Assembly (NCBI GenBank): GCA_018715745.1
Contig: DVLA01000022.1
Location: 1 to 42,621 of the forward strand
DNA length: 42,621 nucleotides
Origin: Candidatus Coprenecus stercoripullorum
GTDB taxonomy: Bacteria > Bacteroidota > Bacteroidia > Bacteroidales > UBA932
Reading direction: 5' to 3'
Shown here: in pieces, positions 1 to 7,607 of the stretch
Layout: each line of letters begins with the position of its first letter
How positions within the stretch are numbered: position 1 is the stretch's first letter
Program-made: the position numbers and the translations under genes
The notes under the pieces: model-generated
The model's database searches: none
The model's input: the letters and a program-made list of their open reading frames with translations, nothing else
What the model was told of the DNA's origin: nothing

Positions 1-98
1 GCTCTCGGCTTCTGCTCAATTCGGCTACGCCGCATATACTTGGGCGCCTCGGCAATCGCAAACAAGCTTGCATTGCTCTCGGCTTCTGCGTATATTTG
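1..98 (+). repeat. Dispersed repeat copy 1, carrying the miaB promoter
   Basis: The core at 44-85 reads GCGCCTCGGCA, a short spacer, AACAAG, a second spacer, then TGCTCTCGGCTT. The same layout occurs on the minus strand at 36473-36517. The 15-mer GCTCTCGGCTTCTGC is present twice, at 1-15 and 75-89, so part of a second unit is probably cut by the window edge. The middle can fold: GCAAT at 52-56 pairs with ATTGC at 72-76, and GCAA at 58-61 pairs with TTGC at 68-71. Such promoter-bearing repeats are my inference; two copies in one window support a family. Confidence 0.7.
68..98 (+). promoter_or_regulatory. Promoter of miaB inside the repeat
   Basis: The -7 box TATATTTG at 91-98 matches the Bacteroidetes consensus TAnnTTTG exactly. 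A -33-like TTGC at 68-71 sits 19 bases upstream, the usual spacing. Both elements lie within the dispersed repeat, so the repeat itself appears to supply the promoter. Confidence 0.65.
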
Positions 99-106
99 CA
101 TTCATA

Positions 107-1438
107 ATGAATGCAGGAAAAGTCTACATAGAGACATACGGCTGCCAGATGAATGTATATGACAGCGAACTGGTCCTTTCCATACTCCACAAGGCAGGGT
201 ACACCCGTTGCGAAGATATCTCAGAAGCAGGCATCCTGCTTGTCAATACATGCTCGATCAGGGAAAATGCGGAACAGAGAGTCTGGGGACGGCTCGATCT
301 GTTTCTGGCCGAAAAGAAAAAAAGGCGGGGAGTGATTGTCGGGGTTTTGGGATGCATGGCAGAAAGACTTAAAGACAAGCTTTTCGCACATCCGGCAGTA
401 GATATGGTAGCCGGACCGGACTCATACAGGAAACTCCCGGAACTGATAGAAAAAGCCGTTGCAGAGGGAAGGCAGTCGGATACGGTACTTTCATTCCATG
501 AGACGTATTCGGACATAGAACCGTTAAGGACCGGCTCCGACAAGGTGACTTCGTTCATTTCCATAATGAGAGGATGCAACAACATGTGTACCTACTGTAT
601 CGTCCCATACGTAAGAGGGCCTGAAAGAAGCCGGGACCCCAAGTCAATAATAGAGGAAGCCCGCAGGCTGTACGGGTCCGGATACAAGGAAGTCAGCCTT
701 CTCGGGCAGAATGTGGACTCATACATGTGGCGCAACCCTGACAACCCTACTGAAAGCGTCAACTTCGCCCAACTCATCGAACTGGTGGCATTAGTCTCTC
801 CGGAACTGCGTGTAAGGTTCTCCACCTCACATCCTAAAGACATGGGGAACGGAGTCCTCTATTCCATGGCAATGTACCCCAACATCTGCACGCACATACA
901 TCTTCCGGTACAGTCCGGCAGCAACAGGATGCTCCAGAAGATGAACAGGAAATATACAGTGGAGACCTATCTCGAACGCATCGGGAAAATCAGGGAAATC
1001 ATTCCCCAGGCCAGCATTACGACCGATATAATAGCAGGGTTCTGCTCGGAAACGGAAGAGGACCACAAGGCCACCCTGGAACTTATGCAGAATGTAAGGT
1101 TCGACGGGGCATTCATGTTCCAATACTCTGAACGACCGGGGACAAAAGCGGCAAGGCATTTCGCCGACGATGTGCCGGCAGATGTAAAGACGCGAAGACT
1201 GAATGAGATTATCGAACTTCAAAGCGCCATATCCCTGGAAAATAACCGCAAATGTATAGGGCATACATACAGGGTCCTGGTAGAAGGCGTTTCAAAAAGG
1301 GACAGCGGCCAGCTGTTCGGGCGCACATCGGGAAACAAGGTGTGCATCTTTCCGTCGCAAGGCATCAGGCCCGGGGAATACGCTGACGTACTCATAGAGA
1401 GCTGCACATCGGCGACACTTCTGGGCAGACTGGTTTAA
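107..1438 (+). CDS. miaB: tRNA-2-methylthio-N6-dimethylallyladenosine synthase MiaB
   Basis: Radical-SAM methylthiotransferase that converts i6A37 to ms2i6A37 in tRNAs reading UNN codons. The 443-residue protein shows the N-terminal UPF0004 domain with its three cluster-binding cysteines (C13 in YGCQMN, C49 in TCSIREN, C83 in GCMAE). The radical-SAM CxxxCxxC motif follows at C157/C161/C164 (GCNNMCTYC), and a TRAM-like C-terminal region ends the protein. I chose the ATG at 107 (MNAGKVYIETYGC) because homologs begin there; the frame is open back to 68, but that part lies in repeat and promoter sequence. A TATATTTG box ends only 8 bases before the ATG, so the mRNA may be nearly leaderless. The OsmC-like gene follows 33 bases later and may be cotranscribed. 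Confidence 0.97.
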   Translation: MNAGKVYIETYGCQMNVYDSELVLSILHKAGYTRCEDISEAGILLVNTCSIRENAEQRVWGRLDLFLAEKKKRRGVIVGVLGCMAERLKDKLFAHPAVDMVAGPDSYRKLPELIEKAVAEGRQSDTVLSFHETYSDIEPLRTGSDKVTSFISIMRGCNNMCTYCIVPYVRGPERSRDPKSIIEEARRLYGSGYKEVSLLGQNVDSYMWRNPDNPTESVNFAQLIELVALVSPELRVRFSTSHPKDMGNGVLYSMAMYPNICTHIHLPVQSGSNRMLQKMNRKYTVETYLERIGKIREIIPQASITTDIIAGFCSETEEDHKATLELMQNVRFDGAFMFQYSERPGTKAARHFADDVPADVKTRRLNEIIELQSAISLENNRKCIGHTYRVLVEGVSKRDSGQLFGRTSGNKVCIFPSQGIRPGEYADVLIESCTSATLLGRLV

Positions 1439-1471
1439 CGGATATTTCATACAACTAAAAATTATATCACT

Positions 1472-1885
1472 ATGACAAAAATGAAGACCACCTACCTCGG
1501 GAATCTCCGCACAGAGATTGAACACGTACAGTCAGGTAACAAACTCATTACCGATGCACCGCTGGACAACAACGGGAAAGGAGAATTCTTCTCGCCTACC
1601 GACCTGTTTGCCTCTTCTCTCGGAGCATGCATGCTGACCATAATGGGTATGTCGGCCCAATCGCACGGGTTCAGCATAGACGGGACAGTACTCGAAACGG
1701 AAAAGACAATGGCCGCAAATCCCCGCAGAGTAGCAGAAATAACGATAGACTTCTACTTTCCAAAAGGTGTCAGGTATGACGACAAGGCCAAAAGGCTGCT
1801 GGATGCTGCTGCAAAAACCTGCCCTGTAGCGAACAGCCTCCATCCCGACATCGTAAAGAACATACGTTTCCATTTCGACGAATAG
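1472..1885 (+). CDS. OsmC/Ohr-family peroxiredoxin-like protein
   Basis: A 137-residue OsmC-fold protein. The family reduces organic hydroperoxides through two cysteines, and both are present: C53 in SLGACMLT and C117 in KTCPVANSL. The length and the LFASSLGACML helix are typical of the YhfA/OsmC-like branch rather than of classical Ohr, so the exact substrate is uncertain. It acts in the cytoplasm. It lies 33 bases after miaB without a recognisable promoter of its own, so read-through from miaB is likely. It ends just before a strong bidirectional hairpin shared with cysS. Confidence 0.9.
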   Translation: MTKMKTTYLGNLRTEIEHVQSGNKLITDAPLDNNGKGEFFSPTDLFASSLGACMLTIMGMSAQSHGFSIDGTVLETEKTMAANPRRVAEITIDFYFPKGVRYDDKAKRLLDAAAKTCPVANSLHPDIVKNIRFHFDE

Positions 1886-1919
1886 GACAGTGGCAGGCTG
1901 CGCCTGCCCTGCGGACAAA

Positions 1920-1962
1920 CAGGACGGCCGGCCCCGAAGCTGATTTCGGGCCGGCCGTCCTG
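1920..1962. terminator. Strong bidirectional terminator hairpin between OsmC-like gene and cysS
   Basis: A perfect 15-bp GC-rich stem pairs CAGGACGGCCGGCCC (1920-1934) with its reverse complement at 1948-1962. It can extend inward by GAA/TTC after a one-base bulge. It lies between the stops of two convergent genes and has no clear T-tract on either side, so it may stop polymerase by structure or stabilise the 3' ends. Confidence 0.8.
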
Positions 1963-1974
1963 CATCCTGACATA

Positions 1975-3447
1975 TCACAAAGACCACTCGGTCCCGTCTT
2001 TTGTATCCTTAATCGTTATGCCCAAAGCATTAAGGCGATCCCTTATCGCGTCGCTTGCCGCATAGTCCTTCCTTTGCTTGGCATCGCTTCGTGCCTGCAA
2101 TATCATATCCATCAGGCCGTCCACCATCTTTTCATCGGATGAGGACATGCTTTCGTCCACAATACCGAGCACGTCCGGAACTATCTTCCCGTAGACCAGG
2201 TCAAGAATTTCCCTATCCCCGGCAGTGAGCCTCTGGCGGCTGTCTTTCGCTATGTTGACTATCCTCACGGATTCGAAGATATGGGCAAGGGCGACAGGGG
2301 TATTGAGATCATCGCACAAAGCCTCATGTATGCCATCGGCCACAGCCTGTAACTCTCCCGAAGGCGCCCCGTTGTCGGAAAACTGCAATGACCTGTAGTC
2401 TTTAGCAACCTGCAGGACTTTCTTAAGCCCCTTTTCAGCGGCCTTGAGCGCATCATTGCTGAAGTCCACCGTACTCCTGTAATGGGCCTGAAGCATGAAG
2501 AAACGGACAGTCATCGGAGAATAAGCCTGGTCGAGAGACACGTGCCTGCCTGTGAACAATTCATCCAAAGTAATGAAATTATTCGCCGACTTGCTCATTT
2601 TCGAGGCGTTGATGGTAATAAGGTTATTATGCATCCAGTATCTTACACCCTGGCAGCCTCTCGAGGCTACATTCTGGGCTATCTCACACTCATGGTGAGG
2701 GAACTGCAGATCAAGTCCTCCCCCGTGGATATCGAACTCCCTTCCGAGATATTTTTCGCTCATAGCCGAGCACTCTAAGTGCCAGCCGGGAAAACCTTCG
2801 CCCCAGGGCGACGGCCATTTCATTATATGGCTGGCCGAAGCCTTTTTCCACAGGGCGAAATCATAAGGGGACCTTTTATCCCCTGTCCCGTCAAGCGAAC
2901 GGGTATTTGAAAGCATGTCCTCGATATTGCGGCCCGAAAGGATGCCATAACGGTATTTTGCACTGTATGCAGGCACATCGAAATATACGGAACCGTTGCT
3001 TTCATAGGCGAGACCTGAGGCTATAATCCTTTTTATCAACTCAATCTGCTCGATAATATGGCCTGTGGCCCTCGGTTCTATGCTCGGCGGCAGAACGTTG
3101 AGTTTCCGCATGGCCTCATGGTAGGCGACAGTATAGGCCTGAGCTATCTCCATAGGCTCCAGGCTTTCAAGCCTGGCCTTCTTCTCTATCTTGTCCTCCC
3201 CTTCGTCGGCATCGTGCTCAAGATGGCCTACATCCGTTATATTCCTGACATAACGGACCTTATACCCAAGATACCTCAAATACCTTACCAATACGTCATA
3301 AGTAACCCCCGGACGGGCATGGCCAAGATGGGGGTCCCCATATACGGTAGGACCGCAGACATAGATTCCGACCATTCCCGGATTAATCGGGACAAATTCT
3401 TCCTTTTTCCGCGTAAGCGTATTGTAAATAAAAAAATCCCTTGCCAT
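1975..3447 (-). CDS. cysS: Cysteine--tRNA ligase
   Basis: Class I aminoacyl-tRNA synthetase charging tRNA-Cys. The 490-residue protein has the HIGH-type signature PHLGHARP near residue 41, after CGPTVYGD, whose Cys is a zinc ligand. Other visible zinc-site pieces are [12 protein letters not shown] and HHECEIAQN. The KMSKS loop appears as [11 protein letters not shown]. The length fits the family (E. coli 461) with a usual C-terminal tRNA-binding tail. The ATG at 3447 gives [18 protein letters not shown], the expected start. A TACCTTTG box lies 22 bases upstream in the ssb-cysS gap. The gene is convergent with miaB and the OsmC-like gene. Confidence 0.98.
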   Translation of the reverse strand: MARDFFIYNTLTRKKEEFVPINPGMVGIYVCGPTVYGDPHLGHARPGVTYDVLVRYLRYLGYKVRYVRNITDVGHLEHDADEGEDKIEKKARLESLEPMEIAQAYTVAYHEAMRKLNVLPPSIEPRATGHIIEQIELIKRIIASGLAYESNGSVYFDVPAYSAKYRYGILSGRNIEDMLSNTRSLDGTGDKRSPYDFALWKKASASHIMKWPSPWGEGFPGWHLECSAMSEKYLGREFDIHGGGLDLQFPHHECEIAQNVASRGCQGVRYWMHNNLITINASKMSKSANNFITLDELFTGRHVSLDQAYSPMTVRFFMLQAHYRSTVDFSNDALKAAEKGLKKVLQVAKDYRSLQFSDNGAPSGELQAVADGIHEALCDDLNTPVALAHIFESVRIVNIAKDSRQRLTAGDREILDLVYGKIVPDVLGIVDESMSSSDEKMVDGLMDMILQARSDAKQRKDYAASDAIRDRLNALGITIKDTKDGTEWSL

Positions 3448-3469
3448 ACAAAACTCAAATGTCAGATGG

Positions 3470-3477
3470 CAAAGGTA
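3470..3477 (-). promoter_or_regulatory. -7 promoter box of cysS
   Basis: On the minus strand the sequence reads TACCTTTG, an exact TAnnTTTG match, ending 22 bases before the cysS ATG. It lies in the 44-base gap after the ssb stop, so cysS probably does not depend on ssb transcription. No clear -33 box is visible. Confidence 0.6.
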
Positions 3478-3491
3478 CTATTTTTTGGGCA

Positions 3492-3824
3492 TTATTCATC
3501 CTGACACACCGATACCTTTCCGGCCAGTACCTCCATATACTGCCTTTCCCCGCCATCCGGCGCAGTATAACGGTTCATCCTAAGCCTACCCGTAACGTAA
3601 ACGCATGTCCCTTTCCTTATCAGGCCGAAATCGGGCATGCCCTTGCCGCTCCATGCCACTACGGTATGCCAGGTGGTTTCTTCCCTGAGCGTCCCGCCCC
3701 TGTCCCTGAACGTTTCATTCGTAGCCAGGCTGAAACGTATAACCGTGTTTTCCCCTACCCTGTTAATCCGCGGAGGCTGCCCAACGTTGCCTCTCAACTC
3801 GACTCTGTTTATCGATCTTTCCAT
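3492..3824 (-). CDS. ssb: Single-stranded DNA-binding protein, short form without acidic tail
   Basis: An OB-fold SSB of 110 residues. Family landmarks are MERSINRVELRGNVG at the start, VIRFSLATNE, and TTWHTVVAWSGKG. I chose the ATG at 3824, giving MERSIN, over the longer frame to 3851, because SSBs normally begin this way. The protein ends KVSVCQDE directly after the OB fold. The disordered linker and acidic tip (DDDIPF-like) used by most bacterial SSBs to recruit repair proteins are absent, so this may be an accessory SSB. Upstream lie two perfect dyads shared with the divergent zinc-ribbon gene. Confidence 0.92.
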   Translation of the reverse strand: MERSINRVELRGNVGQPPRINRVGENTVIRFSLATNETFRDRGGTLREETTWHTVVAWSGKGMPDFGLIRKGTCVYVTGRLRMNRYTAPDGGERQYMEVLAGKVSVCQDE

Positions 3825-3887
3825 ATGACTTGAATTATTTGAACTCTGCAAAACAAATGGAAATCCGGCAGAGTACCTTCACTTGTA

Positions 3888-3920
3888 ACGGTTATAACCG
3901 TATACAGGCGGATATATCCG
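3888..3920. promoter_or_regulatory. Two perfect dyads, candidate double operator between ssb and the zinc-ribbon gene
   Basis: ACGGTTATAACCGT at 3888-3901 is a perfect 14-bp palindrome. CGGATATATCCG at 3909-3920 is a perfect 12-bp palindrome. Their centres are exactly 20 bp apart, about two helical turns, as expected of a protein bound to two sites on one DNA face. They lie in the 184-base divergent gap. No regulator is identified. Confidence 0.5.
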
Positions 3921-3981
3921 ATATACCCACCTGCAGAAAAGTTTTTTTACAGTACGACAGCCTTTATCACGCTTCAGGACA

Positions 3982-3989
3982 TAACTTTG
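3982..3989 (+). promoter_or_regulatory. -7 promoter box of the zinc-ribbon gene
   Basis: TAACTTTG is an exact TAnnTTTG match ending 19 bases before the ATG at 4009. A purine-rich AGGAAAAG at 3993-4000 sits just before the start codon and could serve as a ribosome binding site, which is unusual here. Confidence 0.6.
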
Positions 3990-4008
3990 AGCAGGAAAAG
4001 TGGGTGAT

Positions 4009-4374
4009 ATGAAAAATGACGCGGAAAGACGCTGCCCGGTATGCAACTGCAGGATTTCAGGCCGAAGCGACAAGAAATTCTGCTCCGACTCATGCAGGGC
4101 TTTCTACAACAACAGCAAATACAGGACGGATAACGGGCATATAAGGAGAGTAAACCGTATTCTCAAACACAATTACAATATTATGAAAGATATATACGCC
4201 TCCGGGAAAACTACCGCGGATCTGTACGACCTGTTGCGTTCAGGCTTTGATTTCAGATACATGACAACCTTTGAAAGAAACGGGAAGAGGACTTCCATAG
4301 GATGCTACGAATACCGTTATTCGATCTGCCCAAGAGGGAAAGTGAATATAGAAAAACACCCGCCTGAAAATTAG
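4009..4374 (+). CDS. Small zinc-ribbon protein of unknown function
   Basis: The 121-residue protein starts with a treble-clef or zinc-ribbon knuckle: C9-x2-C12 and C25-x3-C29 (RRCPVCNCR, KFCSDSCRAFYNN). This resembles short Bacteroidetes DNA- or RNA-associated zinc proteins. The rest is basic and mixed helix/strand (RRVNRILKHNYNIMKDIYASGK), ending in a hydrophilic tail. A GTG three codons upstream is possible, but the ATG at 4009 fits the AGGAAAAG purine stretch and the TAACTTTG promoter. It is divergent from ssb and convergent with glmS at 16 bases. I do not know its function; binding nucleic acid is an inference from charge and the knuckle. Confidence 0.8.
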   Translation: MKNDAERRCPVCNCRISGRSDKKFCSDSCRAFYNNSKYRTDNGHIRRVNRILKHNYNIMKDIYASGKTTADLYDLLRSGFDFRYMTTFERNGKRTSIGCYEYRYSICPRGKVNIEKHPPEN

Positions 4375-4390
4375 GGTCTGCCGGCGAGGG

Positions 4391-6235
4391 CTATTCGACG
4401 GTCACGGATTTGGCCAGGTTTCTCGGCTGGTCTACGTTACGTCCCTTAACCACAGCTATGTGATAGGCCAGAAGCTGGAGCGGAATAGTCGAAAGCAGGG
4501 GGACGAAACACTCTTCCGTATCCGGAATCTCGAATGACCAGTCGGAAATCTTGCGCACATCCACGTCCCCTTCCGTTACAATGGAGATAATCTTGCCCTT
4601 ACGGCTCTTTATTTCCTGTATATTGCTGACTATCTTATCATATTTGCCCTTTCTCGTGGCAATCACCACTACGGGAAGCTCTTCGTCGATAAGGGCAATC
4701 GGGCCGTGCTTCATCTCAGCGGCAGGATATCCCTCTGCATGAATATAGGATATTTCCTTGAGTTTCAACGCCCCTTCCAATGCTACCGGGTAATTGTACC
4801 CTCTGCCGAGATATATGAAATTACGGGCATAGGTAAAGATAGGGGCCAGCATGGATATGTTCCTGTCATGCTTGAGTATCTTCTCTATCTTGTCCGGTAT
4901 CCGCTGCAGTTCGGCAACAAGCCTGAGCCTCGTCGCGTCATCTATAGTCCCCTTTTCCTTTGCCAGGGAGAGGGCAAGAAGGGCGAGGGTCGAGACCTGG
5001 GCGGTAAATGCCTTGGTTGAAGCGACGCCAATTTCCGGACCGGCATGCGTATAACATCCGGAATCCGTCTCGCGGGGAATGGATGAACCGACAACATTGC
5101 ATATTCCGAAAAGGAAAGCCCCTTTAGTCCTGGCAAGTTTGAGGGCGGCGAGGGTATCCGCAGTCTCCCCGGACTGGGATATTGCTATGACAATATCATC
5201 GTCGTATATAACGGGATTCCTGTACCTGAACTCCGAAGAATATTCCACTTCCACGGGGATTCTCGCTATTTCCTCTATCATGTATTTGCCTATAAGGGCG
5301 GCATGCCATGAAGTACCGCAGGCACAGATTATTATGCGCCGGGCATTCAGAAATTTCTCCTTGTTGTCGATAATTCCGGAAAGCCTTACTTCACCGAGAT
5401 CCGGATGCAGCCTCCCGCTCATGGAGTTCCTGAGCGTCTGGGGCTGTTCGTAAATCTCTTTAAGCATGAAATCGGCAAAGCCTCCTTTTTCTATCTCCTC
5501 AAGGCTTATCTCGAGTTTCTTGACGACCGGCGAAATGTTTATCTTGTTCAGGTCCGTCACCTGCAGTTCCTTCCCCCTTTCCATCAATGCTATCTGGCCT
5601 TCTTCCAGATAAACTACCTTATCGGTGTACTCTACGATAGGAGTCGCATCCGATCCGATAAAAAACTCGTCCTTACCTATACCTACAATCAACGGACTGC
5701 CTTTTCTTGCTGCTATCATCACGTCGGGATTGTCCTTGTCTATGATGGCAATGGCATAGGCCCCTATCACATTTGCCAGGGCCTGGGGCACCGCTTCCGT
5801 CAGCGATATCTTATGGGTATCCATGATATACTGGATCAGCTGTACTATTACCTCTGTATCCGTATCGCTGTAGAAATGGTAACCCTTTGAGACCAGTTCC
5901 TCTTTAAGGGCCTTGTAGTTTTCTATTATGCCATTATGTATAAGGGCGATATTGTTGTGTTCCGACAGATGGGGATGTGCGTTGGCCTCATTGGGCTCCC
6001 CGTGCGTGGCCCAACGTGTGTGCGCTATACCCACGCACCCCGACACGTCCTTGTCCGAGAGGAGTTTCTCGAGATTGGCCACCTTGCCCTTCGTCTTATA
6101 AATGGAAAGTTTCCCATTGCCATTAATCAATGCTATCCCGGCGCTGTCGTATCCCCTGTACTCCAGACGGTGCAACCCTTTAATAAGAATCGGGGCGGCC
6201 TCTTTTGGGCCCATATAGCCTACTATTCCACACAT
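4391..6235 (-). CDS. glmS: Glutamine--fructose-6-phosphate aminotransferase (isomerizing)
   Basis: Makes glucosamine-6-phosphate from fructose-6-phosphate and glutamine, the entry to UDP-GlcNAc for peptidoglycan and LPS. The 614-residue protein begins MCGIVGYMG, so Cys2 becomes the N-terminal nucleophile of the class II glutaminase domain (residues about 1-230). Two SIS sugar-isomerase domains follow (CGTSWHAALIG and ISQSGETADT in the first, LEGALKLKEISY in the second). The end, DQPRNLAKSVTVE, is the canonical C-terminus carrying the isomerase loop. No glmS ribozyme is visible in the 93 bases upstream. A minus-strand TAAATTTG box lies 51 bases before the ATG. Confidence 0.98.
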   Translation of the reverse strand: MCGIVGYMGPKEAAPILIKGLHRLEYRGYDSAGIALINGNGKLSIYKTKGKVANLEKLLSDKDVSGCVGIAHTRWATHGEPNEANAHPHLSEHNNIALIHNGIIENYKALKEELVSKGYHFYSDTDTEVIVQLIQYIMDTHKISLTEAVPQALANVIGAYAIAIIDKDNPDVMIAARKGSPLIVGIGKDEFFIGSDATPIVEYTDKVVYLEEGQIALMERGKELQVTDLNKINISPVVKKLEISLEEIEKGGFADFMLKEIYEQPQTLRNSMSGRLHPDLGEVRLSGIIDNKEKFLNARRIIICACGTSWHAALIGKYMIEEIARIPVEVEYSSEFRYRNPVIYDDDIVIAISQSGETADTLAALKLARTKGAFLFGICNVVGSSIPRETDSGCYTHAGPEIGVASTKAFTAQVSTLALLALSLAKEKGTIDDATRLRLVAELQRIPDKIEKILKHDRNISMLAPIFTYARNFIYLGRGYNYPVALEGALKLKEISYIHAEGYPAAEMKHGPIALIDEELPVVVIATRKGKYDKIVSNIQEIKSRKGKIISIVTEGDVDVRKISDWSFEIPDTEECFVPLLSTIPLQLLAYHIAVVKGRNVDQPRNLAKSVTVE

Positions 6236-6286
6236 GATAATTTATAGTTAGTCGGCTACAATTTTACGAATTTATGAATATGCCGC

Positions 6287-6306
6287 CAAATTTATATTTA
6301 TTTTTG
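6287..6306. promoter_or_regulatory. Divergent -7 boxes of glmS and the PHP-fold gene
   Basis: On the minus strand TAAATTTG occupies 6287-6294, 51 bases before the glmS ATG. On the plus strand TATTTTTG occupies 6299-6306, 22 bases before the PHP-gene ATG. Both match TAnnTTTG and are separated by only 4 bases, so the two promoters probably compete for polymerase. The region is very AT-rich, so chance matches are possible. Confidence 0.5.
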
Positions 6307-6328
6307 TTTATAAAATCGTTTACGCTTT

Positions 6329-7552
6329 ATGAAAAAGTGCATTATACTGTTCTGCAAAGCCGTTCTCACCATCGTACTCGCAGCCGTATCCGCATTGGCC
6401 ATAATGAGCATATCCCCGATTTACAGGTTTGCCGGACCGGAACCGTTCTCAGGCGGGAAAATCTACAATCCATATTCCGGCACATCCGGAAACCCCGAGT
6501 GGAAAAGGGCCTGCCTGCATACGCATACCAGAGTGGACAAAGGCATAAACGAATGCCCGTACTATCCTGATGTAGTCTACGGCGACTACATGTCATACGG
6601 CTACGATATAGTAGGGTTTTCCAACCATCAGGCACTCACACCGCATCCTGTTGACACATCTCTCGGCATTAATGTCTACGAACACGGATACAACATACTC
6701 AAGTTCCATCTCAACCCCTACGGAGTGGAAAAAGTCCGCAAATTCGACCATATCCTCCCAATCCTGCGTTCACAGAAGCAGTTCATGATAGACCTCCTGT
6801 CAAAAGACGGTGATTTCGTACAGTTCAACCACCCTGACCGCACTCTCGGCATAGACAGGGAGACCATGCAGTCCTTGACCGGATATACGCTGATAGAAGG
6901 GGACTCCGGATTTCAGGAAGGGGACCGTCAGGCCGGAACCTCACTGAGACACTGGGACGAGGCTCTTTCCGCCGGAAGATACTGCCACAACATAGCAAAT
7001 GATGACAATCACAACTCCAAGGCCCACGGCTCCATAGCCAGAAGGTGCTCCTGGATAAATACCCCTACCCCATACTGGCGCGATGTAAGGGAAGCCCTCC
7101 TGAAAGGCGATTTTTATTCGATGAGAGTACCCGATTTCGGAAAAGGGGACACAGCCATAAAGCGCGAAAACAATCTACGGCTGCCCCGCATAACATCAAT
7201 AGGCCTTAGGGGCGATACCGTATTCATGGAACTTTCGGCCAGAGCTTCGATTATAAAGGCCATCACCTATGAAGGCCGTACCGCAGACTCCGTTACAGAT
7301 TCAGGTTGCATAAACTACGTAATGAAGGAGAGCGACCCGTACATAAGGCTTACTGCATGGTTTGACGACGGCACGGTCATCTATAGCAATGCATTTGCAA
7401 GATACAGTGAAGGCAACAGCCCGTTCAGGGTATTCCCCCATCCGGTTGATATTCCTGTGACCGTACTGTTCAATCTTGCCCTGTTCTGTATAGCCGCATT
7501 ATGTATATTCTGCATATACAGGCTATATAGAAAACCAGCCGCCGGGAAATAG
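6329..7552 (+). CDS. Membrane-anchored PHP-superfamily phosphoesterase-like protein
   Basis: A 407-residue protein with an N-terminal membrane segment (about 5-27), a periplasmic or extracytoplasmic domain, and a C-terminal membrane segment (about 376-396) ending in basic YRLYRKPAAGK. The middle shows PHP metal-site motifs: HTH at H64/H66 (CLHTHT), FSNH at H100, NHPD at H168, and NDDNH at D226/H228. PHP domains are metal-dependent phosphoesterases, and the substrate here is unknown. The NHPDR and NDDNHN motifs resemble the PHP branch found in polymer-degradation and membrane contexts. It is alone, divergent from glmS and convergent with tsf. Confidence 0.75.
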   Translation: MKKCIILFCKAVLTIVLAAVSALAIMSISPIYRFAGPEPFSGGKIYNPYSGTSGNPEWKRACLHTHTRVDKGINECPYYPDVVYGDYMSYGYDIVGFSNHQALTPHPVDTSLGINVYEHGYNILKFHLNPYGVEKVRKFDHILPILRSQKQFMIDLLSKDGDFVQFNHPDRTLGIDRETMQSLTGYTLIEGDSGFQEGDRQAGTSLRHWDEALSAGRYCHNIANDDNHNSKAHGSIARRCSWINTPTPYWRDVREALLKGDFYSMRVPDFGKGDTAIKRENNLRLPRITSIGLRGDTVFMELSARASIIKAITYEGRTADSVTDSGCINYVMKESDPYIRLTAWFDDGTVIYSNAFARYSEGNSPFRVFPHPVDIPVTVLFNLALFCIAALCIFCIYRLYRKPAAGK

Positions 7553-7565
7553 ATCCCTGCGGCTG
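7536..7565. terminator. Hairpin between the PHP-fold gene and tsf
   Basis: CAGCCGCCGGGA (7536-7547) pairs with TCCCTGCGGCTG (7554-7565), with one mismatch in twelve and a six-base loop. It overlaps the PHP-gene stop codon. Read on the minus strand it is followed by GTTTTCTA, so it may mainly terminate the tsf transcript. Confidence 0.55.
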
Positions 7566-7607
7566 ATATAATTAATGGCCCGATACCGGCCTTCAACGGG
7601 CAATCGG

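Noticed and set aside
3825-4008. Search for tRNA or small RNA genes in the largest gaps (also 9502-9676, 10530-10664, 41248-41406)
   Set aside because: No cloverleaf, TTC-loop or CCA-like ends are seen. The gaps are explained by promoters, dyads or leader structure.
6236-6328. Search for a glmS ribozyme before glmS
   Set aside because: The 93 bases are AT-rich promoter sequence with no ribozyme-like core, and glmS ribozymes are mainly known from Firmicutes.
7566-7607. Second small inverted repeat GCCCG / CGGGC before tsf end
   Set aside because: Five base pairs across a long loop, weak beside the adjacent 12-bp hairpin.
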